Of a stretch of 64,000 nt of DNA, positions 49,780 to 58,715 are shown in pieces. Every line of letters starts with the position of its first letter. Position 1 is the first letter of the stretch. Position numbers and translations under genes: made by a program. The DNA comes from Paenibacillus sp. FSL R7-0337 (GTDB taxonomy: Bacteria > Bacillota > Bacilli > Paenibacillales > Paenibacillaceae): the NCBI RefSeq assembly GCF_037969875.1, contig NZ_CP150218.1, positions 6,262,001 through 6,326,000 on the forward strand. Direction: 5' to 3'. The notes below the pieces were generated by a model. That model saw only the letters and a list, made by a program, of their open reading frames with translations. It made no database searches and was not told the origin of the DNA.

Positions 49780-51030
49780 ATGAGGGCCTTACTTACGCGG
49801 GCTGCCGCTGCGGTTCAGCTGAGGAAGTTCACGGGCGTTCTGGCCATTTGGGTCATCACACTCTTATACGTGCTGTTTCAGGGCGGCAAAACCTCCTTCA
49901 TGCTGTTCATTATGGTCTCTGTTCTCATTCTGTATCTGTTCATTGGCGGCCTTGAAGGAGTCCGGCGGACCAGAGGCACACGCAGCTTCTATTCCGAACA
50001 GGATAAGCCGGACCTGCTATATGCCGGGGGCTTTCTAAAGGTGAAGCTGGAAGTGACCATTCCGGGATTTCTGCCTTTGCCCTACGTGATCGTAAGGGAA
50101 ATTCTGAAGCGCCATAACGGAGAGTCCTGGGTATTCGAGGAGAGCCTGATTCCGAACATGGGCGGACGGGGCGAGCTGCTGTTCCAGACGCCGCTGCTGG
50201 AGCGGGGCCGTTATTCTTTTGAGAATACGGATATTCTCAGCGAGGACATCTTCGGTCTGATGGAGCACAAGGGAACCTTCAAGGCAGAAGGCCAGTTCCG
50301 GGTGATGCCCCGGGCTGTCGTAGTGCCGCGCTGGCAGCTATACGAGCGCAAGGCGCGCCTGTCGGGGCCGCAGGTATCGCTGCTTCAGTCACGGCGTGAG
50401 ACCACGCAGATCAACGGTGTGCGTGATTATGTCTACGGCGACCGGCTGACGCGCATTCACTGGAATGCAACGGCGAAGACCGGTGAGTGGAAGTCCAAGG
50501 AATTCGAGCATGAATCCGTTCCCAGAACCATTCTGGTGCTGGACGGTACCTCCAGCGGCTATTACAACTCCGCACAATTCGAGCTGGCGGTCTCGGTCAC
50601 GGCTTCTCTCCTCGGCTTCGGCATCCGGGAGCGGATCGGCATTGGAATGTGCTGTCTGGATAAGCATACGAAGGTGTTCAGTCCAGCGGAAGGCAATGCC
50701 GAGCGGCAAAAGATGATTCAGTATTTGATAGACATCAACGCGGAAGGTAAGGGGCCGCTGATTAACAGGCTGGAGAGTGTCCAGCGGCTGTTCCCCAAGG
50801 GGTCGTATTTCGTACTGATCAGTCCGCAGAGCGGCAGAGTGGTGCTGGATACGCTGCACTGGGCGGAGAACCGGGGGATGACGCCTTCCCATATTCATAT
50901 TCTTCATCCTTCCGGGAAATACCGGGCCGGTGAGTGGCAGAATATTCTGCACTCGCATGGCGTTACCGGACATAGCATCAGCACACTTCAGGAGCTTCCT
51001 GCGGTACTTGGAGGTGATTCTGTCCGATGA
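49780..51030 (+). CDS. DUF58 domain protein (YeaD-like)
   Basis: This 416-aa protein has two N-terminal membrane helices (KFTGVLAIWVITLLYVLF, FMLFIMVSVLILYLFIGGL) and a cytoplasmic DUF58 region, a VWA-like fold. The signature is GVRDYVYGDRLTRIHWNATA followed by KSKEFEHESV. It is the usual partner of MoxR ATPases. It starts 1 nt after the moxR stop and overlaps the next gene by 4 nt, so the three probably act as one module. The role is not established. Confidence 0.88.
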   Translation: MRALLTRAAAAVQLRKFTGVLAIWVITLLYVLFQGGKTSFMLFIMVSVLILYLFIGGLEGVRRTRGTRSFYSEQDKPDLLYAGGFLKVKLEVTIPGFLPLPYVIVREILKRHNGESWVFEESLIPNMGGRGELLFQTPLLERGRYSFENTDILSEDIFGLMEHKGTFKAEGQFRVMPRAVVVPRWQLYERKARLSGPQVSLLQSRRETTQINGVRDYVYGDRLTRIHWNATAKTGEWKSKEFEHESVPRTILVLDGTSSGYYNSAQFELAVSVTASLLGFGIRERIGIGMCCLDKHTKVFSPAEGNAERQKMIQYLIDINAEGKGPLINRLESVQRLFPKGSYFVLISPQSGRVVLDTLHWAENRGMTPSHIHILHPSGKYRAGEWQNILHSHGVTGHSISTLQELPAVLGGDSVR

Positions 51031-53270
51031 AGCACTGGTTCCAGGCGATACGTTCCTCTTGGCATCACGGGCTGACGCTGCTATGGCTAAGCATTATCGC
51101 TATGCAGTGGGTGTCCTATACGGTGCCCTTCTGGCTGCAGGAGACCACCGTTTCTGTGGCGCTAACCCTGCTGGCCGTTACAGCTATTGAAATTATTTTT
51201 CCGTTCAAAAATGTGTACCGCATTCTGCTGGAAGGCGCGGCAGTGGTATTTATCGTATACAACGTGATTATCAGTTACGGCATTTACATTCCTGATCCTC
51301 TGCTGCCGGCATTTCTTGACCAGCTGCCGGGGATAACGGTATCGATGAATCCGTACATCTGGTTTGCGTTGGGGGCTTGGGCGCTGCTGCTTGTGTCCGC
51401 CTGGTGGGTGAACAGCAAGGCACGGATTCTGATGTTCATCGCGGCGAATATCACAGCCTTCGCCGCGCTGGATTCATTCACGACAGCGGTAATGTGGCAG
51501 GAGGTAGCCTGGACGGTCTTTGCCGGTATGGGCTGGCTGGTCACGCGGCATCTTAGGAATTTCCAGCTGCATTATCCGCGCGGCTGGACCTATATGCTGA
51601 GGTACCCGATGAAGGTTGCTTTGAATATAGCGATTATTTTCTCACTGGTCATCCTTGCCGGGGTGAACATGCCTGGCGTGCGTCCAACCTTGACCGACCC
51701 GTATACCGCCTGGCAAAAGTGGAACGGTAACTCGGTCTCGTCCAGACCCTCCTCCGGGGGCGGGGACAGCGGAAGCGGCGGGTCAGCGGCGAACGGGACG
51801 ACTTCGGGCTACAGCCTGAACGATGACAATCTGGGCGGGGGCTTCAATTTCGATTATTCGCCGGTCATGCAAGTGACCTCCGATCTGCGCACCTATATGC
51901 GCGGCGAGATCCGCAGCGTGTATTCAGGCAAAGGCTGGACAGATGATGATACCTCCGGCCGGGGAAAACATAACGAAGTCCAGGTGGGCGAGCCGCTGAA
52001 GCGCGCTGTCGCCTCCAAGACAGAGACCCGTACGCTCAAGCAGACCGTCAAGCTGCTCGGAGGGAACAGCTATCCGGTTCTGTTCGGCGGCTATTCGATC
52101 TCGGGGGTAGACTCGGTGGACGGGCAGGAACAGAGCAGCGGCTTGGCCTGGCGGAGTGAAGACAGTGAACTGCTGTGGAATCCCGGAGGCAAGACGAGGG
52201 CTTACCCGCAGACCTATGTGGTAACCTCGGAGGTGCCGGTGGTTCCCCTTAAGGAACTGAGCATGCAGACCTTCGAGCAGCTCTACAGTAACAAGAATAT
52301 CGATCCGCAGTATCTTCAGCTCCCGGATAACTATCCTGAGCGGGTGAGCGCGCTGGCCAAGGAGATTACGGCGAGAGCGCAGACGCCTTACGAGAAGACG
52401 ATTCTGCTGCAGCAATATCTGCAAGCTTCCTTCCCTTACACGAATCAGCCGGATACCTCACGGGCCAGAAGTAAGGATATGGTCGAGAGCTTCCTGTTTG
52501 AGATCAAGGAAGGATACTGTGATTACTATTCCACGGCGCTTGTCACCATGGCGAGGTCACTGGATATACCAGCCCGCTGGGTGAAGGGGTATGCTCCCGG
52601 GGAGCAGGCCGAGATTCCGGATAGCGTAATGATCCAACAGAGCGCTGCCGGTTATGTGAACAATAACTACACGATTACCAATGCGGATGCCCACTCCTGG
52701 GCCGAAATTTATTTCGGCGATTACGGATGGGTGCCTGTTGAGGCAACGCCCGGCTTCGATGTTCCGGTGCTGACGCAGAGTGAGCAGGATAATCCGGATC
52801 AGCCCGAAGTTCAGGAAGAGGAGCCGGAAGAGCTTGAACCGGCGGCATCGGGACAGACGGACAAGTCTGCCGGGTTCCGTCCCGGCACCTGGGCTGTGGC
52901 TGGAGCAGCCGCTGTACTCCTGCTCTGGATCGTATTCTTGATCTGGCAGCGCCGGCTGAGCCTGCGCTTCCTGATTACCCGTATGCGTCTAGGTGGTCAG
53001 CCGACTCCGGCGCAAAAAGTTGTTGCAGAAACGGAGCGCTGGGTAAGGTATATGCGCAGGAAGGGTATGCTGAAGAAAGAGCATGAGACCCTGCGCGAAT
53101 CCGTGGCACGGTGGAGCGTGGAACGCCCGCAAGCTGCGGGTAGTCTTGCTGCACTGCTGAAGATGTTCGAGCGGGCGAATTACAGCCCTCAGGTTATTGA
53201 AGACAAAGACTGGCACAGCGTGTATACTGAAGCTTTGCGGCTGCGAAAAAGCATGAAGTCCGGCAAGTAA
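51027..53270 (+). CDS. Membrane protein with transglutaminase-like domain (YebA-like)
   Basis: This 747-aa protein starts with about six membrane helices (residues ~15-215), followed by a Gly/Ser-rich linker (GGGDSGSGGSAANGT). The extracellular transglutaminase-like cysteine-protease fold carries Cys in FEIKEGYCDYYSTALVTMA and His in NADAHSWAEIYFGDYGW, with VEATPGF at the third catalytic position. A Glu/Pro-rich stretch and a last membrane helix (WAVAGAAAVLLLWIVFLIW) precede a cytoplasmic tail. It is the third gene of the MoxR-DUF58-transglutaminase module and may modify or cleave cell-surface proteins. The function is inferred. Confidence 0.9.
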   Translation: MKHWFQAIRSSWHHGLTLLWLSIIAMQWVSYTVPFWLQETTVSVALTLLAVTAIEIIFPFKNVYRILLEGAAVVFIVYNVIISYGIYIPDPLLPAFLDQLPGITVSMNPYIWFALGAWALLLVSAWWVNSKARILMFIAANITAFAALDSFTTAVMWQEVAWTVFAGMGWLVTRHLRNFQLHYPRGWTYMLRYPMKVALNIAIIFSLVILAGVNMPGVRPTLTDPYTAWQKWNGNSVSSRPSSGGGDSGSGGSAANGTTSGYSLNDDNLGGGFNFDYSPVMQVTSDLRTYMRGEIRSVYSGKGWTDDDTSGRGKHNEVQVGEPLKRAVASKTETRTLKQTVKLLGGNSYPVLFGGYSISGVDSVDGQEQSSGLAWRSEDSELLWNPGGKTRAYPQTYVVTSEVPVVPLKELSMQTFEQLYSNKNIDPQYLQLPDNYPERVSALAKEITARAQTPYEKTILLQQYLQASFPYTNQPDTSRARSKDMVESFLFEIKEGYCDYYSTALVTMARSLDIPARWVKGYAPGEQAEIPDSVMIQQSAAGYVNNNYTITNADAHSWAEIYFGDYGWVPVEATPGFDVPVLTQSEQDNPDQPEVQEEEPEELEPAASGQTDKSAGFRPGTWAVAGAAAVLLLWIVFLIWQRRLSLRFLITRMRLGGQPTPAQKVVAETERWVRYMRRKGMLKKEHETLRESVARWSVERPQAAGSLAALLKMFERANYSPQVIEDKDWHSVYTEALRLRKSMKSGK

Positions 53271-53311
53271 TGCCCCATGGTGATGAAATGCTGCCGGACC
53301 CTGGTTTTTTT
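53258..53311 (+). terminator. Terminator of the MoxR-DUF58-transglutaminase operon
   Basis: GTCCGGCA (53258-53265, inside the last codons) pairs with TGCCGGAC (53292-53299), followed by CCTGG and a run of seven T. Confidence 0.65.
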
Positions 53312-53365
53312 GCAGTCCTATAGCGCCGGGTAACAAGTTTCCTGTATGAAAATGAGGTGAAGGTA

Positions 53366-53890
53366 TTGTTTGAAAGATTAGTCCCCAAGCTCCGGGTAAA
53401 CACGGTGTTTGATATCGCTCTGGAGGATCTATACCGCCAAGGCTACCGGGGAATTATTACGGATCTGGATAATACGCTGGTCGGCGCCAAGGCGCCGCTG
53501 GCTACTCCTGAGCTGCTGCTCTGGTTCGCTAAGGTGAAGGAGCTGGGCTTCAAGCTTGTGATTGTATCCAACAACAATATGGACCGGGTGTCGCGTTTTG
53601 CTACCCCGCTGAATATTGAATTTGTACATCAGGCCAAGAAGCCCAGCAATTCCCCGTTCCTGCGGGCCATGAAGCTGATGGAGCTGGGACCGGAGCAGAC
53701 GATTGTGGTCGGCGACCAGATGCTTACCGATGTATACGGCGGTAACCGGCTGGGTCTGTTCACGGTACTCGTGCTGCCCATCTCCGTCAAGGATGAAGGC
53801 ATAGGTACAAGAATTAACCGCAGAGTGGAGCAGATTGCCTTGACCCGTCTGCGGAAGCAAGGATTGTGGCAAGAGGAGGATAAATCTTAA
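53366..53890 (+). CDS. yqeG: YqeG-family HAD phosphatase
   Basis: The TTG at 53366 (MFERLVPKLRVNTVFDIAL) is preferred, since GAGGTG lies 6 nt upstream; an in-frame GTG at 53357 is part of that ribosome site. The 174-aa HAD subfamily IIIA protein carries motif I GIITDLDNTLVGAK, motif II VIVSNNN and motif III VVGDQMLTDVYGGN. A phosphatase activity is assumed from the family; the substrate is not known. It heads the conserved Bacillales operon and overlaps yqeH (TAATG). Confidence 0.9.
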   Translation: MFERLVPKLRVNTVFDIALEDLYRQGYRGIITDLDNTLVGAKAPLATPELLLWFAKVKELGFKLVIVSNNNMDRVSRFATPLNIEFVHQAKKPSNSPFLRAMKLMELGPEQTIVVGDQMLTDVYGGNRLGLFTVLVLPISVKDEGIGTRINRRVEQIALTRLRKQGLWQEEDKS

Positions 53891-55020
53891 TGAATGCAAT
53901 GAACGATGAAAAGACGCGGCCAGAGAAATGCAGCGGCTGCGGCATTAAGCTCCAGAGCGTGGACAAGGAGCTTCCCGGCTATATCCCGGAGGTCGCCTTC
54001 GGGCGGGAACCGGTAATTTGTCAGCGCTGCTTCCGGATCAAGAATTACAATGAAGCCTCATCCGTATCGGTGAATCAGGATGAATTCCTGAAGCTGTTAA
54101 GCGGAGTAGGGGAGAAGAATGCACTGGTGATCCATATTGTGGATCTGTTCGATTTCGAGGGCAGTCTGATTTCCGGGCTGCAGCGGTTTGTCGGCAATAA
54201 TCAGGTCATCCTGGCGGTGAACAAGATCGATCTGCTGCCGAAGGTGACCAACTGGAACCGGCTGCGTAACTGGATGCAGCAGCGCTGCAAGGAAGAGGGG
54301 CTGCGCACGGCGGAGATCGTCCTGGTCAGCGCGAAGCGCAATCAGGGCTTCGACCGTCTGCTGGAGGCCGTTACCGAGATGCGCGGCCAGCGTGATGTAT
54401 ATGTCGTCGGGGCTACCAATGTAGGCAAGTCCACCTTGATTAACCGGCTGATCTCCGATTACAGTGACCTGGAAGAGGAGCTGACGACCTCCCGTTATCC
54501 GGGCACCACCCTCGATATGGTCAAAATCCCGCTGGATGACGGTCATTCCATCATTGATACGCCTGGGATCGTATACCCTTGGCGCTACAGTGAGCTGGTC
54601 GAGCGCAAGGATCTGGGCGCAGTGATGCCCGAGAATCCGCTCAAGCCTGCGGTCTACCAGCTGAATGAAGGCCAGTCTCTGTTCTTCGGCGGACTGGGAC
54701 GCTTCGACTTCATTCAGGGGGAACGCCAGTCCTTCACCTGCTTCATCAGCGGCACCCTGAAGATTCACCGCACGAAGCTGGAGCGTGCAGATTCCCTGTA
54801 CCAAGACCACCGGGGCGAGTTGTTGTCTCCGCCGGGAACTGCCGACATGGACAAGCTGCCGCAGTGGCAGCGCCATGAATTCCGTATCTCCAGGAATAGT
54901 GAGACCGACCTGTTCATCTCCGGTCTGGGCTGGATCAAGGTGAACGGTACAGCCGGAGCGGTAGTAGCTGTCCATGTGCCGCGCGGCGTCAAGGTGCTTA
55001 CCCGTCCGTCGCTGATCTAA
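53890..55020 (+). CDS. yqeH: Ribosome biogenesis GTPase YqeH
   Basis: This 376-aa circularly permuted GTPase is needed for 30S subunit assembly. It has an N-terminal treble-clef zinc finger (CSGCGIKLQ ... ICQRCFRIKN). The G4 motif VNKIDLLPK comes before the P-loop VVGATNVGKSTLINRL and the G3 region IIDTPGIVYP, which proves the permuted order. A C-terminal RNA-binding-like region follows. It shares a base with yqeG (TAATG) and lies 20 nt before aroE, as in Bacillus subtilis. Confidence 0.95.
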   Translation: MNAMNDEKTRPEKCSGCGIKLQSVDKELPGYIPEVAFGREPVICQRCFRIKNYNEASSVSVNQDEFLKLLSGVGEKNALVIHIVDLFDFEGSLISGLQRFVGNNQVILAVNKIDLLPKVTNWNRLRNWMQQRCKEEGLRTAEIVLVSAKRNQGFDRLLEAVTEMRGQRDVYVVGATNVGKSTLINRLISDYSDLEEELTTSRYPGTTLDMVKIPLDDGHSIIDTPGIVYPWRYSELVERKDLGAVMPENPLKPAVYQLNEGQSLFFGGLGRFDFIQGERQSFTCFISGTLKIHRTKLERADSLYQDHRGELLSPPGTADMDKLPQWQRHEFRISRNSETDLFISGLGWIKVNGTAGAVVAVHVPRGVKVLTRPSLI

Positions 55021-55040
55021 TTGTACAGGAGGAAGGCGAC

Positions 55041-55919
55041 ATGACTGAGACAGGCAGGAACACGCAGAGTCACGGGGAACTCCTGCTGGGCGTGATGGGT
55101 GACCCGATTGCCCAGTCCAAATCCCCGCTGATGCACGGGGCAGCGCTCCAGGCGCTCGGTCTCTCTGGAGCTTATGTGCCGCTGCACATCACGCCGGACA
55201 AGCTGGGCGATGCGGTGCAGGCGATACGAACCCTTGGCTTCCGTGGCGTGAATGTAACGATTCCGCATAAGGTTGCCGTGATGCAGTATCTGGACCGGCT
55301 GGATTCAAGTGCGGTGGATGTCGGCGCAGTCAATACCATCGTCAATGACAATGGTATACTGACCGGCTTCAATACGGATGGAATCGGATATGTCCGCTCG
55401 CTTATGACAGAGGCTGTGCCGGATCTCACCGGCACCCGTATTCTGGTAATTGGAGCCGGCGGTGCGGCCAGAGGGATTGTCTCGGCGCTGCTGAAGGAGC
55501 AGCCGGCTTCGGTCCTGATTGTGAACCGTAATGAGGAACGGGCCCGTCAGCTGGCAGATAGCTTCAGCAGCCGGGGCAGCTTAACCGGAGCAGGGATGGA
55601 TGCCGTTCCCGGCGTGCTTGGCAGCATGGATATTGTAATTAATACTACATCCGTAGGGATGTATCCGCATATGGAAGACATGCCGATCGATCCATCCGGG
55701 CTGCATGAAGGGATGATCGTCAGCGATCTGATCTATAATCCGTTGCATACCCGGCTGCTTACAGAGAGCCTGAAGCGCGGCTGCAGCGTTCACGGCGGGC
55801 TAGGTATGTTCGTCTACCAGGGCGCTTACGCCTTGGAGTACTGGACGGGACTTGAAGCTCCCGCAGCGATTATGCGTCAGACCATTGCGGATTGCCTCGG
55901 CCAGGTGCCGGGCAAATGA
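55041..55919 (+). CDS. aroE: Shikimate dehydrogenase (NADP+)
   Basis: This 292-aa enzyme reduces 3-dehydroshikimate to shikimate in aromatic amino acid synthesis. Substrate-binding motif: GDPIAQSKSPLMHGAALQ. The catalytic Lys lies in NVTIPHKVAVMQYLD and the Asp in GFNTDGIGYVRSL. The NADP Rossmann motif is VIGAGGAARGIVSALL with NRNEERARQLA. AGGAGGAAGG precedes the ATG. Confidence 0.95.
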   Translation: MTETGRNTQSHGELLLGVMGDPIAQSKSPLMHGAALQALGLSGAYVPLHITPDKLGDAVQAIRTLGFRGVNVTIPHKVAVMQYLDRLDSSAVDVGAVNTIVNDNGILTGFNTDGIGYVRSLMTEAVPDLTGTRILVIGAGGAARGIVSALLKEQPASVLIVNRNEERARQLADSFSSRGSLTGAGMDAVPGVLGSMDIVINTTSVGMYPHMEDMPIDPSGLHEGMIVSDLIYNPLHTRLLTESLKRGCSVHGGLGMFVYQGAYALEYWTGLEAPAAIMRQTIADCLGQVPGK

Positions 55920-55970
55920 TTTTCACTGAACAGGGTAATAATATATGTTAATTAAGGAGTTTTCACATTT

Positions 55971-56264
55971 ATGTTAACAGGCAAACAAAAACGTTATCTT
56001 CGCTCTTTGGCTCATCATCTGGATGCTGTATTTCAGGTTGGCAAAGGCGGCGTAAACGATCATCTGATCCGTCACATTGAAGAAGCTATTGAGAAACGCG
56101 AGCTGATGAAGATCAGTGTACTGAATAACAACGCTGATGATCCCAAGGAAATTGGTGCCGCGCTTGCCGAGCAGTCCGGTTCGGAGCTTGTTCAGGTTAT
56201 CGGCAAGACTATCGTTCTGTACAAGGAATCACGCGACAACAAAACGATTGAGCTTCCAAGATAG
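55971..56264 (+). CDS. yqeI: YhbY/CRM-domain RNA-binding protein (YqeI)
   Basis: This 97-aa single CRM-domain protein associates with the pre-50S ribosomal subunit. Signatures: LTGKQKRYLRSLAHHLDAVF, VGKGGVNDHLIRHIEEAIEK and the GxxG-like loop region. It ends VIGKTIVLYKESRDNK. Its position between aroE and nadD is conserved in Bacillales. Confidence 0.93.
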   Translation: MLTGKQKRYLRSLAHHLDAVFQVGKGGVNDHLIRHIEEAIEKRELMKISVLNNNADDPKEIGAALAEQSGSELVQVIGKTIVLYKESRDNKTIELPR

Positions 56265-56276
56265 GAGGTTGACCTC

Positions 56277-56867
56277 TTGAGAGTAGGCATAATGGGAGGG
56301 ACCTTCGATCCTCTGCATATCGGCCATATGATGGCCGCTGAGACAGCGCGCGAGAGCTACGGTCTGCAGGAGGTCTGGTTCATGCCTTCGCATATCCCGC
56401 CTCATAAGCATGAGGCCGGGGCAACCGGTGAAGAGCGGCTGGCTATGGTGGAGGGAGCGGTGAAGAATCATCCTTCCTTCGGCATTCTCGATTGGGAAAT
56501 CGTACGGGGCGGAGTATCCTATACGCTGGAGACGGTGATTAGTCTTCAGGAGGAATATCCGCAGCATGAGTTCTTTTTCATCGTGGGCGCGGATATGGTT
56601 CAGTATCTGCCCAAATGGCAGGGGATCGAAGAGCTGGTGAAGCGGTTGACCTTCATCGGTGTCGGACGTCCGGGCACTCCGCTGGATCTGGGACTGCTGC
56701 CGGAGTTCATTGCGGGTAGAGTCCTGCTGGCGGATATGCCGCTGGTCGATCTCTCCTCCACCATGCTCAGAGCCCGGGCCGCCGAAGGAAAGTCGATCCG
56801 CTATATGGTTCCGGATGCTGTGTATGAATATGTTCAAAGGAGTGGATTGTATGGAGTACAGCCGTGA
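56277..56867 (+). CDS. nadD: Nicotinate-nucleotide adenylyltransferase
   Basis: This 196-aa enzyme joins nicotinate mononucleotide and ATP to make deamido-NAD in NAD synthesis. The nucleotidyltransferase motif is GGTFDPLHIGHMMAAETA (HxGH). The second ATP-binding motif is the SSTMLRARAAEGKSIRY region, and the substrate motif PPHKHEA is present. Translation starts at TTG 56277 with AGGAGG upstream. Its 3' end overlaps yqeK by 17 nt. Confidence 0.95.
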   Translation: MRVGIMGGTFDPLHIGHMMAAETARESYGLQEVWFMPSHIPPHKHEAGATGEERLAMVEGAVKNHPSFGILDWEIVRGGVSYTLETVISLQEEYPQHEFFFIVGADMVQYLPKWQGIEELVKRLTFIGVGRPGTPLDLGLLPEFIAGRVLLADMPLVDLSSTMLRARAAEGKSIRYMVPDAVYEYVQRSGLYGVQP

Positions 56868-57429
56868 AGCGCTGATTGAGGCGGTATCCGGCCAGATGCC
56901 GGACAAACGCTGGAAGCATACACTCGGTGTGATGGAGTCCGCTGTGAAGCTGGCGCAGCATTATGGCGCTGACCCGCAGCGGGCCGAGACCGCAGCCATC
57001 CTGCATGATGTGGCCAAGTATTGGCCGGTAGAGCGGATGCGGGAGATCATTGAACAGAATGAATTATCCGCCGAGCTTTTGAAATATGACAAGCAGCTAT
57101 GGCATGCAGAAGTGGGTGCTTATACCGCCGAGCATGATTATGGCATTCAGGATACTGAGGTGCTGGACGCGATCCGTTACCATACCTCGGGACGGGAGAA
57201 CATGAGCCTGCTGGAGCGGATCGTCTGTCTGGCTGATTATATTGAGCCGGGTCGGGACTTCCCAGGTGTGGAGGAGATCCGCAAGCTGGCGAAGGTCAGT
57301 CTGGAGCAAGGGCTGATTGCCGGACTGGATTCCACTATACGCGTGCTGCTGGAGAAGCGCAGGGTCGTATTTCCGCTTACGGTGCTGGCGCGCAACGATT
57401 TAGTTAGAACATTGGAGGATAAACTATGA
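56851..57429 (+). CDS. yqeK: HD-domain hydrolase YqeK (probable Ap4A hydrolase)
   Basis: The start at 56851 (MEYSREALIEAVSGQMPDKR) is preceded by AAAGGAG; the frame opens earlier inside nadD, but that part is not used. The 192-aa HD-domain protein has metal-ligand motifs KRWKHTLGVMESAVKLA, AAILHDVAKYWP (HD) and VLDAIRYHTSGR, then IVCLADYIEPGRDFPGV. Members of this family split diadenosine tetraphosphate into two ADP. It overlaps nadD and rsfS (ATGA). Confidence 0.93.
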   Translation: MEYSREALIEAVSGQMPDKRWKHTLGVMESAVKLAQHYGADPQRAETAAILHDVAKYWPVERMREIIEQNELSAELLKYDKQLWHAEVGAYTAEHDYGIQDTEVLDAIRYHTSGRENMSLLERIVCLADYIEPGRDFPGVEEIRKLAKVSLEQGLIAGLDSTIRVLLEKRRVVFPLTVLARNDLVRTLEDKL

Positions 57430-57773
57430 GTGTACAAGCAAACAAGCTGTTTGAGCTGGCGTTACACGCCGTTCAGGATAAAAAAGCAATGAACGTGGTG
57501 GCTCTTGATCTGCGCAGTGTGTCGCCGATCAGCGATTATTTCATCATCTGCCACGGTAATTCCGATACCCAGGTTCAGGCGATTGCCACTGAGGTGCGCA
57601 AGGTAGTTCATGAAGCTGGCGGAATGATCAAAGGCATTGAGGGGATGGATGCAGCACGCTGGGTACTGATGGACCTTGGCGACGTGATTGTCCATGTCTT
57701 CCACCGCGATGAACGTGAATATTACAATATTGAGCGTCTGTGGTCAGATGCCAAGGTCGTGGAGACAGTATGA
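57426..57773 (+). CDS. rsfS: Ribosomal silencing factor RsfS
   Basis: This 115-aa protein binds ribosomal protein uL14 on the 50S subunit and prevents subunit joining when nutrients run low. The family core is visible as VVALDLRSVSPISDYFIICH, GNSDTQVQAIATEV and DLGDVIVHVFHRDEREYYNI. It overlaps yqeK by 4 nt and the following gene by 4 nt, so the block is translationally coupled. Confidence 0.95.
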   Translation: MSVQANKLFELALHAVQDKKAMNVVALDLRSVSPISDYFIICHGNSDTQVQAIATEVRKVVHEAGGMIKGIEGMDAARWVLMDLGDVIVHVFHRDEREYYNIERLWSDAKVVETV

Positions 57774-58693
57774 GTCTGATTGCAGGAACTACGGTTACGC
57801 TTGAAGTGATGCGGGAGGTATCCCCTTACGGGTACTTCCTGAGCGCGGGCGACCAGGATATCATGCTTCATTACACCGAGCTTGTGGGCAGTAAGCCGAA
57901 GATCGGCGACAAGGTGGAGGTATTCCTCTTCTTCGATACCGAGGACCGTCCTGCGGCTACGATGAAGAAACCGTATCTGACGCTTGGCGAGATGGCGCTG
58001 CTGGAAGTGGCGGATATCCATCCACGGCTGGGCTGCTTCCTGGAGATGGGGCTTGGACGGCAGCTGCTGCTGCCGCTCAGCGAGCTTCCCGAGCTGGTGG
58101 AGCTGCGTCCGCAGATTGGCGACAAGGTCTTCGCAATTATGGAGCATGACAAGCAGGGACGTCTCCGTGCCAAGCTGGCCGGAGAGCAGGAGCTCGCGCC
58201 GCTGGCCTTGCCTGCACCGGAGTCCTGGCAGGGGCAGAGTGTCACCGCCCGGGTGTACAAGCCGCTGCAGATGGGCACCTTCGTGCTTGTAGATGCTGGT
58301 GTGCTCGGCTTCGGCATCATCGGTATGGTTCACTCCTCTGAACGCGCACGCTTGCTGCGTCTGGGCGAAGTGATTGAAGCGCGCGTGGCGCATATCCGTG
58401 AGGATGGCCGCGTCAACCTCAGCATGGGTCACCGCAAGGAAGTGGGCCGTGATGTGGATTCAGCAGCTCTGCTTGATTTCCTGGCTTCCCGTCCGGGCGG
58501 CGGAATGCCGTATTCGGATGCTACGCCTCCCGATATTATCAAGCAGCGCTTCGGGATTAGCAAATCAGCGTTCAAGCGTGCGCTTGGCAAGCTGATGAAG
58601 GAAGGATTGGTTGTCCAGAAGGAGAACTGGACCTATCTGGCTGCCCGCGAAGAGGCGCAGGCCGAACCGGACAGCGAATCTGACAACCAATAG
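57770..58693 (+). CDS. S1 RNA-binding domain protein, CvfB/YitL-like
   Basis: The start at 57770 (MSLIAGTTVTLEVMREVSPY) overlaps the rsfS stop and has GTGGAGA upstream; the frame opens 30 nt earlier inside rsfS. The 307-aa product has tandem S1-like OB folds (MREVSPYGYFLSAGDQ; LEMGLGRQLLLPLSELPEL; KPLQMGTFVLVDAG, then VEARVAHIREDGRVNLSMG-like). A C-terminal winged helix (PDIIKQRFGISKSAFKRALG) follows. CvfB-type proteins affect virulence and gene expression in staphylococci. In Bacillus subtilis yitL is not in this operon, so the position is notable. Confidence 0.9.
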   Translation: MSLIAGTTVTLEVMREVSPYGYFLSAGDQDIMLHYTELVGSKPKIGDKVEVFLFFDTEDRPAATMKKPYLTLGEMALLEVADIHPRLGCFLEMGLGRQLLLPLSELPELVELRPQIGDKVFAIMEHDKQGRLRAKLAGEQELAPLALPAPESWQGQSVTARVYKPLQMGTFVLVDAGVLGFGIIGMVHSSERARLLRLGEVIEARVAHIREDGRVNLSMGHRKEVGRDVDSAALLDFLASRPGGGMPYSDATPPDIIKQRFGISKSAFKRALGKLMKEGLVVQKENWTYLAAREEAQAEPDSESDNQ

Positions 58694-58715
58694 TATAGAG
58701 AAAGCGGTGTTCGCA

